A DNA stretch of 64,000 nt, taken from Agapetus fuscipes (lineage: Eukaryota > Arthropoda > Insecta > Trichoptera > Glossosomatidae). The notes under the pieces are model-generated. The model worked only from the letters and a program-made list of their open reading frames with translations. It did not search any database and was not told where the DNA came from. The DNA is taken from assembly GCA_951799405.1 (NCBI GenBank), contig OX637335.1, positions 20,154,342 to 20,218,341 of the forward strand, in the 5' to 3' direction. The position numbers and the translations under genes were made by a program. Below, piece by piece: positions 53,721 to 64,000 of this stretch. Within the stretch, counting starts at the first letter, position 1; each line of letters opens with the position of its first letter.

Positions 53721-54806
53721 GTGGACAGAGGTATGTTATGGGATGTTTTGAAAGCATACGGAGTGAATGGGGCTCTCCTTGGTGCGGTGCATGCAAACTA
53801 TGAAAATAGTAAGGCATGTGTCCGTATTGATGGTGAGTATAGCGAGTGGTTTGAAGTTTATAAGGGTGTGAGGCAAGGATGTGTGATGAGTCCATGGCTA
53901 TTTAACATAGTTATGGACAAGTGTGTCAGGGATGCTAGACTTAATGATTGTGGATTGATGATAGGAGAGAGCAAAGTGAGTGTTCTACTGTATGCAGATG
54001 ATGCAGTTCTTGTATCTGATTCTGCAGTAGAATTGCAAACAATGCTCTCTAGATTGAATGAAGCTTTGTTAGGTAACCATCTGAAGTTGAATGCAAGTAA
54101 GACGAAAGTATTGATTTTTGAAAGAGATGATGAAAGTATGAATTATGAATTTAAAATTAATGGAATGAATGTTGATGTCGTAAATGAGTTTGTATACCTG
54201 GGAAGTAAGTTTGAAAAAGATGGAAGAATGACCGGTGAATTTGAAAGAAGAGTAATGAAGGGCAGGTGTGTACTGGGTGCCACAGCTTGTATCGCCAAAA
54301 ATCAAAACATATCTAAAAATGCTCGATTGGCGGTACGCAGTGGCATACTTTTACCCACCTTGATGTATGGAAGCGAGGCCTGGACGGTGAATGAAAGTGA
54401 AATTAGTAAAGTCCATACTGTTGAAATGGACTTTCTAAGAAGTATGATTGGGAAAAAACGGAGTGACAGGGTGAGGAATGATTTTGTAAGAGAAGAATGT
54501 GGTGCAAGAGAAAGTGTGAAAGTGAAGATTAAAAGAAGTTTGTTAAGATGGTTTGGGCATATGGAGAGAATGAATGAGGAAAGACTGACGAAGAAAGTAT
54601 ATGTTGGTAGAATAGATGGATGTCGTGGTAGAGGAAGACCGAGAAAGGTATGGATGGACCAAATATCCGAAATTGCGAATGAATGGAATATCCAGAGTCA
54701 TAATAAAAGAAGAGCTTGTATGAAGAAGGTTATGACTCTGGAGGAAATGAAAGAAGTATGTAAGGATAGAAAGAAATGGCGGTTGATCTGTGATGTTGGC
54801 GGCTAG
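53721..54806 (+). CDS. LINE-A reverse transcriptase, 361 codons, N-terminally truncated
   Basis: Non-LTR RT. Blocks seen: GVRQGCVMSPWLFNI (residues 49-63); the catalytic YADD (91-94) in VLLYADDAVLV; LKLNASKTKVLIFE (121-134); and EFVYLGSKF (156-164). The C-terminal domain has LPTLMYGSEAWTVNESE, LLRWFGHMERMN, GRGRPRKVWMDQIS and the final EMKEVCKDRKKWRLICDVGG. The first catalytic Asp block and the endonuclease lie upstream of the truncation; Met-53721 (within VDRGML) is internal, not a true start. The frame is uninterrupted and nearly identical to the 4473-5053 copy. The clade is not assigned with confidence. Confidence 0.88.
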   Translation: MDRGMLWDVLKAYGVNGALLGAVHANYENSKACVRIDGEYSEWFEVYKGVRQGCVMSPWLFNIVMDKCVRDARLNDCGLMIGESKVSVLLYADDAVLVSDSAVELQTMLSRLNEALLGNHLKLNASKTKVLIFERDDESMNYEFKINGMNVDVVNEFVYLGSKFEKDGRMTGEFERRVMKGRCVLGATACIAKNQNISKNARLAVRSGILLPTLMYGSEAWTVNESEISKVHTVEMDFLRSMIGKKRSDRVRNDFVREECGARESVKVKIKRSLLRWFGHMERMNEERLTKKVYVGRIDGCRGRGRPRKVWMDQISEIANEWNIQSHNKRRACMKKVMTLEEMKEVCKDRKKWRLICDVGG

Positions 54807-54894
54807 GGTTTGTTAAAGTAAAATTGGTTTTTATGATTTAGTTTTTTATGTCCATGTATATATTATAATTTATTGATTTTAAAAATGTAATTTG

Positions 54895-55160
54895 TCATGT
54901 ATGTTCCTTGACTTATAGGTTGTTATGTGGCTGACCACCCATACTGTAAAAAATTGGTTCACTTTGCCAATGTCACCCCTGTTTCAGGGAAGGACGGCAA
55001 GAGTTGCAAGGCTTATGTTCATTTGAGATTGGGTTTTTATATTGTAGGTCCACATGCGGCATGTGTTAGCGCGAAATTATACATGTCTGCTTGTGGGAAT
55101 GCATTTAATATAAATCTTAAATGATATATATCTTTGCAGCTTAGATTAGATTAGATTAGA
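54895..55160 (+). repeat. T-repeat as LINE-A 3' UTR
   Basis: TTCCTTGACTTATAGGTTGT, GGTTCACTTTGCCAATGTCA, GTCCACATGCGGCATGTG and TATATATCTTTGCAGC followed by TTAGATTAGATTAGATTAGA. This ties the solo repeats to the LINE. Confidence 0.9.
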
Positions 55161-55164
55161 TTCA

Positions 55165-56045
55165 CTGTGTGAATACACAAACCCTACAAAATCTTTTTTT
55201 TTTAGTTTACCCTATCAAAAATTACGTAAGCTTGCTTGAGGTGAATTAATTGCTCAATAACTCGGTGTTTTTTTTTTAAACAGAAAGTAATAATAAAATT
55301 CACCGTGTGCAGGCACCAACTCTAAAAAATTTAGTTTCTTACATCTTCTGTAGTTTTTGTTTCTTACATATTTTTTTCTTTCCAACCCTTGAATTTTGAT
55401 CCCGTTGATCTCTCCGTGTAACCCAAAACCCACTTATTACTTCAGTGCAAAGTTTACCAGATGTCTCTCACCCTTCTCGCTTTAATTCTTCCTCCTCTCT
55501 GTTAACATCGTTAACTTATTTACCAAACTTAACACAACCTTAATTGTTAAGATATTGTCTGACATTTTAGAGTTCACCCCGGATGTTTGTTAACACAATT
55601 AGAGAGGTTATTTGCCATCTGCTTTAACGCACAAAAAAAATATTTTAACTATTGAATATTATAAATAACGTTTTGTAGAGATAATTTATGTGATTCTGAG
55701 CGGAATCTTTGACTTTATATGCCGAGGAAGACATTAATCGTCCGTTTTATAGTGTCGACTTTCCACCATTAACCTTTTCAATAAGATGTGTCACTTTCTA
55801 TTGTAATATTAACGCTGGTATTATAAATTATACGATTCACTAAACTTGAACACGCAAATTATTTTATTTGTTATTTCATCCTACTTTTATTATTTAAATC
55901 CTCATTATTCTATTTTAGACTCCGACGTCATGAAAACTTTTGTGTTCGTTTAAATATTCAAGATATTGTCGTAGTTTATTGATTATTTTACTATTCATTA
56001 ACACCATGAATTATTGTTTTTTTTTTCATTATAATCATCAACATA
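55165..56045. other. No recognised feature
   Basis: AT-rich; no frames of note. Confidence 0.35.
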
Positions 56046-56051
56046 TTTTGG

Positions 56052-56290
56052 TAGAATGCTTGCATTCCATGCCGAGAGCAAGGGTTTGATCTCAAGGTTT
56101 ACTCAGCCTTCACAAGAAATGAGAATCAGCCCCCCCGAGAGCTGGGAAACCCCCACTTCAACTGAAAATGTTTGGTGTGAGGCCGGCCCCCTTACCCGTA
56201 AAAAAAATAGGTCCCGAATCGCCACATGCGACCCCATGATAACGCAGGCAAGAAGTTACACTATATGTGTAGCTTAGTTTTGTATCATCC
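56052..56290 (+). mobile_element. SINE-A, truncated within the A-box
   Basis: Begins GGTAGAATGCTTGCATTCC, has a B-box-like GGGTTTGATCTCA, and retains the full body to GATAACGCAGGCAAGAAGTT. Confidence 0.75.
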
Positions 56291-56689
56291 TTTTTTCAAC
56301 TCGTAAATGTAGTTGACACGTGGCCGTAGCTCTTTTTTGTAGTACCACATAATCAACACACGAAAATCCGACACTACTGTGTTCTAAATCATTTCACTAC
56401 CTTGCATCCTTCAGGTTCTTTCATGATGTCTTCTTTAGACCCGGATGGTTCATTCACTTGAATTGTTTCAACCAATGTAGTAATTATTCATAAGTATTAT
56501 ATATTTAATAAATATTCCGTCTTTTATTGACTGGACTAAATCAGTAACTTGATTGTCCATAATTGACTAATCTTCTCTACCATATTATGTTACTGTATTT
56601 TATTGAACAATAAATCCTACGGCTTTTCCAGCATTTCTACCTTTGCTTAGTACATTTTTCATTACTACTTTGAGCAATATAGTTTCGTA

Positions 56690-57040
56690 TATGTGTTTTA
56701 CCGAAAAATGCTTCGGATCTCTTGACATTATCGGGTCACCAATGAGGAAGTCCTCCGACGTATGCGCACCACAAAATAACTTCTGCCTACCATGAAGAAG
56801 ATAAAGCTGATGTTCTACAGTCACTTTATGACAAATGAGAAATACCGTCTTTTCCATCTTATCATACAGGGTAAGACTGAGTGGAGAAGAACTCAGGGAC
56901 GCCAAAGGGTATGGTGGATGAAAAACTTGCGACAATGGTTTAACAAAAGCATATATTTATAACTTTTTCGAGCCGCGGCATCCAAGGTGAAAATAGCCAT
57001 GATGGCCGATCTACAATAAGTGGCACTAAAAGAAGAAGAT
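56690..57040 (+). pseudogene. LINE-B C-terminal coding end, degraded
   Basis: Codons in shifting frames read EKCFGSL, VTNEEVLRRMRTTK, MKKIKLMFYSHFMTNEKYRL and GRQRVWWMKNLRQWF, ending KVKIAMMADLQ then stop and GTGGCACTAAAAGAAGAAG. Frameshifts and small insertions are present. Confidence 0.8.
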
Positions 57041-57044
57041 AGTT

Positions 57045-57650
57045 CTTCCGGATGAGGTGAATGAATGAGTCAATTTTGAACTTGGCTTTATTTAGAGCAC
57101 AAATAGAAAGGAAAACGGTCTAGCTGTATTCCATCTCAAGAGCCCTATGCACACAAACTCCAACCATAACAACAAACACTATCAACTTTAAAAAAATAGG
57201 TTAGTGATGACACGCGTGATTTGTTTTTCTACCTACGTCGTATTTCCGGTGGTGTGTTTACATTCTTTCTTCCATTCAAATTTTTTTTTCAGTCTGCTCG
57301 GAGATAAAAATCTTTGGCATCTTTCATCAGGAAATTAAATTGTTTACCTCGGAACGGACGGATGGAGTGAAATTGTTGTAAACAAAATAACAGGAGGAGC
57401 GTTCCTGGAGATTTGTTGGGCGGCTTGTGTTGTCTCAATTCTCGGCTAGCCGGGATGTGCTGAAGTGTTTATTGTTTATTCACAGATTGAAATAAATTCT
57501 GGTAATTTTAAAATGCTGCGCAATAGCCGTGCAGTGGGATTTTATTTTTGGACGCCATTGATTGCAACTTGAGTTCCTCGAATCATCCAATAGAATAACA
57601 AATATTATAAGTACATTTTACTATTGATTATTGCTTTAAATTATTTTCGC
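57045..57650. other. No recognised feature
   Basis: No family or frame assigned. Confidence 0.3.
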
Positions 57651-57654
57651 ATTT

Positions 57655-57725
57655 GATGTAGGTACATATTTTTTTGTAAGCGCATACTTACATGTGCATG
57701 CTTGAGAGCATGCATTAAATATTAT
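57655..57725 (+). repeat. T-repeat 3' fragment
   Basis: TTTGTAAGCGCATACTTACA and GCATGCTTGAGAGCATGCAT. Confidence 0.5.
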
Positions 57726-57789
57726 TATTTGATGCATCCCTACAATATAATCATCATATTATAAACACAAAATGCACTTTATTACAATT

Positions 57790-58005
57790 ATTATGACCAC
57801 CCATACTGTAATAAAAATGATTCACTTTGCCAATGTCACCCCTGTTTAAGCGAAGGTCGGCAAGACTTGTGTTCATTTGAGATTAGGTTTTTATATTGTA
57901 GTTCCACATGAGGCATGTGCTAGCGCGAAATTATACATGTCTGCTTGTGGGAATGCGTTTAATATGAATCTTAAATGATATATATCTTTGCAGGTTAGAT
58001 TTAGA
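57790..58005 (+). repeat. T-repeat lacking its 5' tip
   Basis: Starts at GACCACCCATACTGTAATA and ends ATCTTTGCAGGTTAGATTTAG. GAGTTGCAGGGCTT is deleted in the centre. Confidence 0.8.
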
Positions 58006-58009
58006 CAAC

Positions 58010-58430
58010 TTGTTTACACAAAAGTGAACTTTTTTTTTTACAAATTTACGATTTTCAACGGAGTAAGAAAAGTCAAACAAATAGTAAATTTTCCAAATAG
58101 TTTACTTAAAGTAAAGGTATTATAGAGTGCAATCATTTCTCTTCCACCATCGCGTGTGACATTTAGACCGAATATTTAGTACACTCTGGGTTTTAGTATG
58201 ACAGGCGTGCCGGCGTTGTAACTGAATGAAAAATGTACATCGTTCTCAGCTAGGCCACCCCTTTCCACAGACTGGGGGTAATAGTTAATTTTATACTTGG
58301 TGTGCAGGGATAGGTTTGACGTTTTGTGCTTACGTTCAAATGAAAGGCTGATTAAATGATGGAAATTTATCAATGTACTCTACGTAATGTTTAAAGTTTC
58401 CTTTTTGTTTCGTATTTTGTGTGGAAATTA
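58010..58430. other. No recognised feature
   Basis: No family or frame assigned. Confidence 0.3.
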
Positions 58431-58434
58431 TCCA

Positions 58435-58810
58435 TCTGTAATCTAAGTTGCTAAGATATATTTGCATTTAAAATTCATATTAAATGCATGCCCACAAACA
58501 GACACGTGTAATTTCACACACAAATGCTACTTGTGTACTTTTTTAAGTCCAAACCTCAAATGAATTTTCCTTAAAACAAGGGCATTGGCAAAGTGAACCA
58601 TTTTTTATAGCATGGGTGGTCAACTTCAAACCAACCTATAAATCAAGCAATACAAATAATAAATAACATTGTAAGTTTAAAAAACAACCAGGCCTTAAAA
58701 TAAGATTTAGGTATACAAAGAAGTCAGAAGGGACATCGATTGCATAAAATTCAAAATTATGAAAGAATAAGCCGCCAACATTACAGATTAGCCGCCATTT
58801 TTTTTTGTGC
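58435..58810 (-). pseudogene. LINE-A 3' end: coding remnant plus T-repeat
   Basis: The complement of 58760-58808 gives KKWRLICNVGG, the last LINE-A codons. After ~100 bp the T-repeat (58655 down to 58435) follows, with a ~45-bp deletion that removes the GCAAGAGTTGCAGGG core. Confidence 0.75.
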
Positions 58811-58814
58811 AAAA

Positions 58815-59085
58815 AATCTCCTTGTAATAAAAACAAATGCAGATTTAAGGTAAACTTGATTTTTTTTATTAGAATAAATATAACAGGGATTTTTTTTTAT
58901 TTTTAGCCGTGTAAAACTTAATCTCTTTTTTTTATTCAGTCGCATACTTGCAATAGCAATAACATTTCATGAATGAAATCCTTTACAGTTTACAGTCTAC
59001 ACGTTCTATATTATTATTATAATTTTACTTTGTACGGACATTCCTTTTCAACAATTTTTAATGTTTTATGAACATGTATTCCAAA
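58815..59085. other. AT-rich, nothing recognised
   Basis: Runs of T and A only. Confidence 0.3.
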
Positions 59086-59089
59086 CAGT

Positions 59090-59245
59090 ATCCAAATATG
59101 AAACGTTACGTTTAAACTCAAACATAGCGTTTATCAAAAATGTATGCAAACTAAAATAGCGTCTCTAGAAAAGCGTTTCAGTTTTCGTATATTTTTGGTA
59201 AAACGCTGAGGTTGAACTTTGTGGTAAAGTTTTTATACACGGGGT
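59090..59245. repeat. PM palindromic repeat
   Basis: AACTCAAACATAGCGTTTAT, AAAAATGTATGCAAACTAAA and AGCGTCTCTAGAAAAGCGTT fold onto TTTCGTATATTTTTGG and AAACGCTGAGGTTGAACTT. Confidence 0.6.
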
Positions 59246-59527
59246 ACAGGATGGCCTAGCGTGACTCCACGTATACAAAGGGAAGTACCTGTGTACCTTC
59301 AAACAATGTAAATATTTCATAATAATGATGTCAATGGATTTTATGTCGACTTGTAATGCAATGGATGCGGAAGTACAAGTATGGAATTCCTATAAAGGTA
59401 CCTACTCCTTTACCTTTCTATGTAAGTACATAGTATGCACATGATCACCATCGTGTTCATAAAAATGTCATTCAAGCCCATATTTGTTATCCTGATTTAT
59501 GTGACACAAATCTTCATTATTTATTTA

Positions 59528-59770
59528 CCGGTCCGGTGGTATTCTGAATTTTTGGGTTCGATTTCCATTGGAGCAGAAAAAGCATATTACGCTCTTTGCA
59601 GTATTTAACAGTTTATATTCCTTTACCAAAGACCGCTTACGTAAGGCCTTCTTGGATGACAGTTTTTGGGTTTTACTTGAAAATCGACGCTTTCTCTAGC
59701 GACTATCAAACTCGTAGAGGGTTTTTTTTGTTATTCACTAAACAATAGCGCTCTCCAAATAAATCATCCT
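59528..59770 (+). mobile_element. SINE-B, tail interrupted by a Harbinger-like MITE
   Basis: ACCGGTCCGGTGGTATTCTG head, GGGTTCGATTTCCATTGG B-box, CCTTTACCAAAGACCG body and AAATAAATCATCCTAA tail, where the MITE at 59773 is inserted. Confidence 0.65.
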
Positions 59771-59772
59771 AA

Positions 59773-60248
59773 TGGGGCTTCCACACGCTTGCGGCAAACG
59801 CCTTGAGTCAAGGGCTTGCAAGCGCTTGCAAGCTCTTGGAAAACCAAACAGGGTCATCCACACGCTTGTGCGTGCGTCTGTGTGTGTTAGAATAAGCAAG
59901 CATGGCGGACGTCCAGCTTTTAGCTATAACATTTGGATAAACTTATTTTTATTTAAAAAAAAAAACAAAACAAAAAGAGAGAAACTAAAAAGAAACGAAT
60001 AATTCGGCAAAGACGATGGTGGATGATCAAAATTCATAGAAACCGTACCGCACCAGAATGCGCGCGCACAAGTATGTGTGTGCCTGGCATGCGCATGCGT
60101 GAATTCCCTTTGACTTGCGTCAAAAAACCGACTCTGGTCGGATCGGCGACAAGCTGAGCCAAGGCGGCTTAAGCCACGCCCCCAGCTGAGCCAAACGGCC
60201 GTCCACACGCTCGACTTGGCCGAGGTTGGCAAGCGTGTGGAAGCCCCA
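59773..60248. mobile_element. PIF/Harbinger-like non-autonomous element
   Basis: TIR tips TGGGGCTTCCACACGCTTGC match 11823-11996. TAA flanks both sides (59770-59772, 60249-60251). At 476 bp it keeps interior sequence: ATGGCGGACGTCCAGC at 59902, and a Lys/Arg-rich reading with RRWWMIKIHRNRT on the plus strand near 60010. This may be a relic of a transposase N-terminus; that last point is weak inference. Confidence 0.78.
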
Positions 60249-60254
60249 TAATGT

Positions 60255-60810
60255 AATTATTTATTATTATCGTCATTATTCTTCTTCTTCTTCCTCAGCC
60301 TGGATCAATCAACTCCTGAACGCAGGCCTCCTCCGATCTTCTACATTTGTTGTGGATAGCCATCCTTTACCTGCACAGTTCTCTTGATGTCGTCCAGCCA
60401 TCTAGTTGGAGTCTCCCCACTCCCCGCTTGGACATTCTGGGCCGCAACTGGCGATCCTTTTCGACCACGTGTCATGGTCCTGTCTTGCTACGTGATCTGC
60501 TCATCGCCGCTTAAAGCAGGTCGCTCGCTGTACTCAATGACACCAATGCGTCTACGGATCTCCTGTTTTGGAACGTCATAACTGGCACCAAAACTCGTCC
60601 AACCATCTGCTTTTGGATTTCCTTTCTACCATGCGCCCATTCGGGCTCGCCATTGCATCTTTTCTAGGCTTTGATGGTCCATTCGCTGGACCCAGCCAAT
60701 GCAGTCTGCTGACTGTTATTGACCTACTACATCGCTGTCTTGTTATTGTTCGTAATTTCGTTCCCGTCCTTCCTGTACATCTTCCTTCAGATAGTTCTTA
60801 CATTCTGTGA
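60255..60810 (-). pseudogene. LINE-C 3' end, degraded
   Basis: The complement shows VPKQEIRRRIGVIEYSERPA and PTRWLDDIKRTVQVKDGYP, matching 500-960. The block at 60650-60800 (GATGGTCCATTCGCTGGACC) also occurs at 15180-15260. Confidence 0.72.
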
Positions 60811-60984
60811 CACCTTCCAATGATCAAACGTGTTTCTAATCAAACCATTACATTACCAAAATTATACATCGTAGTCGACAGTCTAAGTAAGTCACTGTAA
60901 TAATTGCTTTATTAGGTGAAGCGAAAAAAATAATTATCTCAATTTGTCGGTTTTGCAAATGGCTCTTCTCACATCAGTATAACA

Positions 60985-61130
60985 CTCAACGTTTCACCTC
61001 AATCGTATCAAAATGTGTAGAAATTAAAGCAGCACCTCTAGTGAGCGTCTCAATTTCAATACATATTCGGTGTAAAGGCTATGGTTGAGTTATGAATTAG
61101 GCGTATTTTTTTTCTACTTGGAGTACGTTT
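60985..61130. repeat. PM palindromic repeat
   Basis: CAACGTTTCACCTCAATCG...CACCTCTAGTGAGCGTCTCA...GGCTATGGTTGAGTT; the arms are imperfect. Confidence 0.5.
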
Positions 61131-61134
61131 CCCC

Positions 61135-62570
61135 GCCAAAATTAATTGTCATTTCCACCATTATAATATTCTGTATTATCTTTCCATGGGCGGAGACAAA
61201 CGCGGGGCGATCGTTATTTTGATTTACGGCAAAATAAATTCACACAAAAAACGTTTAAAATTTAATTAATTCCTGACCGGATTTTTTGGACCACCCTCTT
61301 TTGTGTTCGCGCGCTGTTTACCCCAGAGTGTTCACCAACATTAATAAGCCGAAATCAAATAAAAAATTGTATGAAAAAAACTGTAATTATTTACTAAAGA
61401 TTTAAAAACTGGTTATTGAATACAACAATGAAATGGATAAAATCAGTTATGAAGCGATTGTAAAAATATGACATCCCTAGTAGGAAAATCATTTAAAAGC
61501 TTAAAACGGTTCAAAGCTGCGTTTGAACGTTTTATCGCCAGGGCTTGTTTGAATGAAACCCAAATATTTATTTATCTAAATGCAACTAAGATTATGGATT
61601 ATTATACATTTAGTGATCGAATAGGGCCCTTGAAATGTGGCACACACAAAAGCGGCGCTGTCTTATCGATTGTAATTTAAAATAAATAAACCTCATACAT
61701 AGTACCAAACTGCATACTTCGTTAATTCACCCATTCAAAGTTAAGAAGTCAAAAATGGAATCGTGCCAAAGAAAAAAAGAGATTACGGTGCTGTCGTCCT
61801 TTATCCCACCGAACTATAAATCGGGATTTATTTCAATTACACTGAACCCTACCAACTGAATGTAGGGTTCTGTACCGATTCAGTTCCCTGTAGGACAATA
61901 GAAATGTAGGACACCCACTGGCAAAACGCTGAAGAATTTTAGGCCGCACCGACCTCAGTATTTTTTTCATTCGGTTGGATTTTCCGGGACACAAATTTAG
62001 GGGAATCCAGAGGGTTTTAATCCTTCTCAAGAATTTCCACCATATTTATACCCCAGCATTTTTATCCAAGGGTCTGCGTAGTTAGTTTGTAAGAAATTAG
62101 GCGATTTTTTACATAGTAAACGCTAGTGAGACAGAATACAAATGGAGACTTTTTATACACGTCTTACTTTACTTTTATTTGCGTATGGTGACAAGGGTAG
62201 TTTAATTTTTTGGTTATTTGGCTGCGTCGCAGTTGGAGATCCAAGCTTTTCTTCCACTTTACTGCTCCTGTCATGGCTTCAAGGAGTTTTTTTTTTATGT
62301 CTATTGATGGGAACTCCTCCAATAAATACCGGGAAAGGTGATTTACTTGTTTGTTAGCTTCATTAAATATTTAGTAAACAAGAATTAAGAGTTGCCTAAG
62401 AAAAAAAAAAGGGTAAAAAAATGGGAGAGGAGACGGTGTTGAAGCGAAATAAAAGACGTAATTATGAAAAAGAAGAATTATCCAGCTTAAATTTCTAATT
62501 AAGTAACTACATTATGTACAATTGATGAAAATACAAAAAAATATATGAAATAATTTGTACAATCATTCGA
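61135..62570. other. Mostly unrecognised
   Basis: 61600-61690 (GGCACACACAAAAGCGGCGC, AATAAATAAACCTC) may be a diverged SINE-B tail. Otherwise nothing. Confidence 0.3.
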
Positions 62571-62574
62571 GGTT

Positions 62575-62660
62575 CAGAAATTATGCATTTGAACTTATAT
62601 AAAAAAAAAATCTCAACTTGAGTTCTGGAACGCTTGCCGCCTTTCCCTGAAACCTATTAA
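62575..62660 (-). repeat. T-repeat core fragment
   Basis: GAACGCTTGCCGCCTTTCCC with TGAAACC; the rest is lost. Confidence 0.5.
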
Positions 62661-62664
62661 ATCC

Positions 62665-63250
62665 ATTTTATAAATTAATTTTTAGTTACATGTTCATTAG
62701 GATATTCCATTAAAACTCTACATCATCCCAAAATTATTGATGAAAATATCCCAAAAATTAAACAGAACATCCTTTTTTAATGTGTACATTTCCTTTTACC
62801 TCTAACTAAAATAAAAAGCCGAAACAAAGCATCCACAAGGATAAGCCAGAGTCCATCATATCTCCTGGCTTCCTCATTTATTCATCCTCATACCTCCGTT
62901 GCCTCCATTCCTCTGACCCCGGGGTTTGTTTAGGACTTTTGACCTGCAAGAGGGTCTGAGGCGGGTGAGGAGGGAGGAGAGGGAGGGTTGTGGTCCGGGT
63001 CACCACTTGAGTAGTACAGTCCCAAAATGTGAAAAGGCCTCTCCGCTTAGATGGTAGAAATATTTTACTTTTTTGTAACTATTGTGTTTTCTTTATTTCG
63101 ATCTTTTCTATCCACTTTGACCCCGCTTAGTCTGAAAATAAAAATAACAATAATAAAATTTTATTCCTAATATTGCGGAGCATTACATTTAAAAATATAT
63201 ATTAAAGGGATTAATTGTGTCATCCCTTGTAGCCATATTGGGCATTATAA
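62665..63250. other. No recognised feature
   Basis: A purine-rich G-run block (62935-63000) is the only notable composition. Confidence 0.3.
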
Positions 63251-63254
63251 CCTA

Positions 63255-63445
63255 TAATATAAGTTGCAACGATATATTTACATTAAAAATTCATATTAAA
63301 TGCATGCCCACAAACAGACACGTGTAAGTTCCCGTTTACAAATTCTGTATGGGTACTTACAAATAAATTTGTTGACATTGGCAAAGTGAATAACTTTTTA
63401 CAGTTTGGGTGGTCAGCCTCATACCAACTTATAAGTCAAAGAATA
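63255..63445 (-). repeat. T-repeat with central deletion
   Basis: ATAAGTTGCAACGATATATT, ATGCATGCCCACAAACAGAC and GTTGACATTGGCAAAGTGAA; the CAGGGAAGG core is missing. Confidence 0.8.
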
Positions 63446-63827
63446 GCCATGATATTGGATATCTCAATGCTTGTCTGATTTCCCGTTTTCAAACAATATT
63501 TTCGAATTCATCAGGTTCTTTTTTTTCGAAAAGACCGTTTACCAAAAATTCAAATGAAAGGATTGTAAAACTTCCATTTTCCGTTTTCGGAGCTAGGCGA
63601 TTTTGGAGGCCCAAGCGGTAAGCCGACCCTTGATGACGTCACAAATAGTCTCCCTTCCTAGCGTGTGCTCAGGAATATAATATCCAGCTCGGTTTCTTGT
63701 TTGTCCGGTGATGGGTTAAAATTATTTCATCGATACTTAATCTATTGAGTCCACCATTTCACCTATCAGACTACTCTCTACACATGGAATAATATGTAAG
63801 TATTTTACGCCATTGGTTTCTTCTATA

Positions 63828-63955
63828 ATCTAAGTTGCAAAGATATATTAACATTTAAAGCTCATATCAAATGCAAATAAACACGTGCAGTTCGCGCTGA
63901 CAAATGCTAATGCGCTTTTGCTGACCTTCCCTGACACAGGGGTGACATCTTAATT
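63828..63955 (-). repeat. T-repeat fragment
   Basis: AATCTAAGTTGCAAAGATAT to GACCTTCCCTGACACAGGGG, with a deletion in the middle. Confidence 0.7.
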
Positions 63956-64000
63956 TTTCAAAAATAAAAAGGCACTTGACATGTGTATTTTTTTTGACAC

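Larger units (their letters stand above)
53710..55160 (+). mobile_element. LINE-A, longest copy in the window
   Basis: A 5'-truncated RT frame, ~110 bp of spacer, the T-repeat (about 54903-55140) and a tail of TTAGA repeats ending near 55160. TTCACTG before (about 53702-53708) and after the tail (about 55162-55168) is a probable short TSD. It abuts the hairpin at 53441-53695. Confidence 0.82.

Overview
This is a eukaryotic, AT-rich, gene-poor and extremely repeat-dense window, almost certainly from an arthropod and most likely an insect. A lepidopteran would fit the mix of LINEs and tRNA-derived SINEs, but the sequence alone does not settle the order. There are no bacterial-style operons. I recognise no complete host protein-coding gene. 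Most long open frames are transposon coding sequence or chance.

The dominant feature is a family of about 25-30 copies of a ~250-265 bp unit (here 'T-repeat'), on both strands across the whole window. The same unit forms the 3' UTR of a non-LTR retrotransposon (here 'LINE-A'). The best LINE-A copy lies at 53710-55160: a 361-codon open frame with reverse transcriptase, then the T-repeat and a (TTAGA)n tail. Two solo T-repeats have their own target-site duplications (TSDs) and start at nearly the same base as many other copies. That suggests a SINE-like unit riding on LINE-A.

Other retroelements are: LINE-B (6913-8235, a 415-codon RT frame, 5'-truncated, 11-bp TSD); decayed RTE-like LINE-C ends near 0.5, 1.9, 2.5, 15 and 60.5 kb; a CR1/Jockey-like tail at 5.7 kb; two tRNA-headed SINE families (SINE-A, SINE-B); and two probable solo LTRs (13.95 and 40.7 kb).

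DNA transposons include two pogo/Tigger-like elements with TA TSDs. One (3510-6563) has perfect 25-bp terminal inverted repeats (TIRs), sits inside a LINE coding end and is itself broken by two LINE insertions. The other (22687-24799) is internally deleted. There are also Harbinger-like MITEs with TTA/TAA TSDs, a TA-flanked MITE at 16.2 kb, a ~225-bp MITE family at 6.8, 16.8 and 47.8 kb, and a ~150-bp palindromic family.

The least familiar material is a group of foldback elements whose arms are built from short degenerate repeated modules. Family F2 (9.65, 26.3 and 39.4 kb) includes an arm expanded to ten copies of a 77-bp unit. F1 (3.0 kb) and F3 (28.5-29.9 and 43.9-44.7 kb) share the plan with different modules.

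Possible host sequence is limited to a CpG-dense block followed by 5'-UTR-like sequence and a good splice donor (20.64-21.6 kb), and an isolated open exon-like block with matching splice signals (51736-51978). Between elements lie long AT-rich stretches in which I see nothing recognisable.
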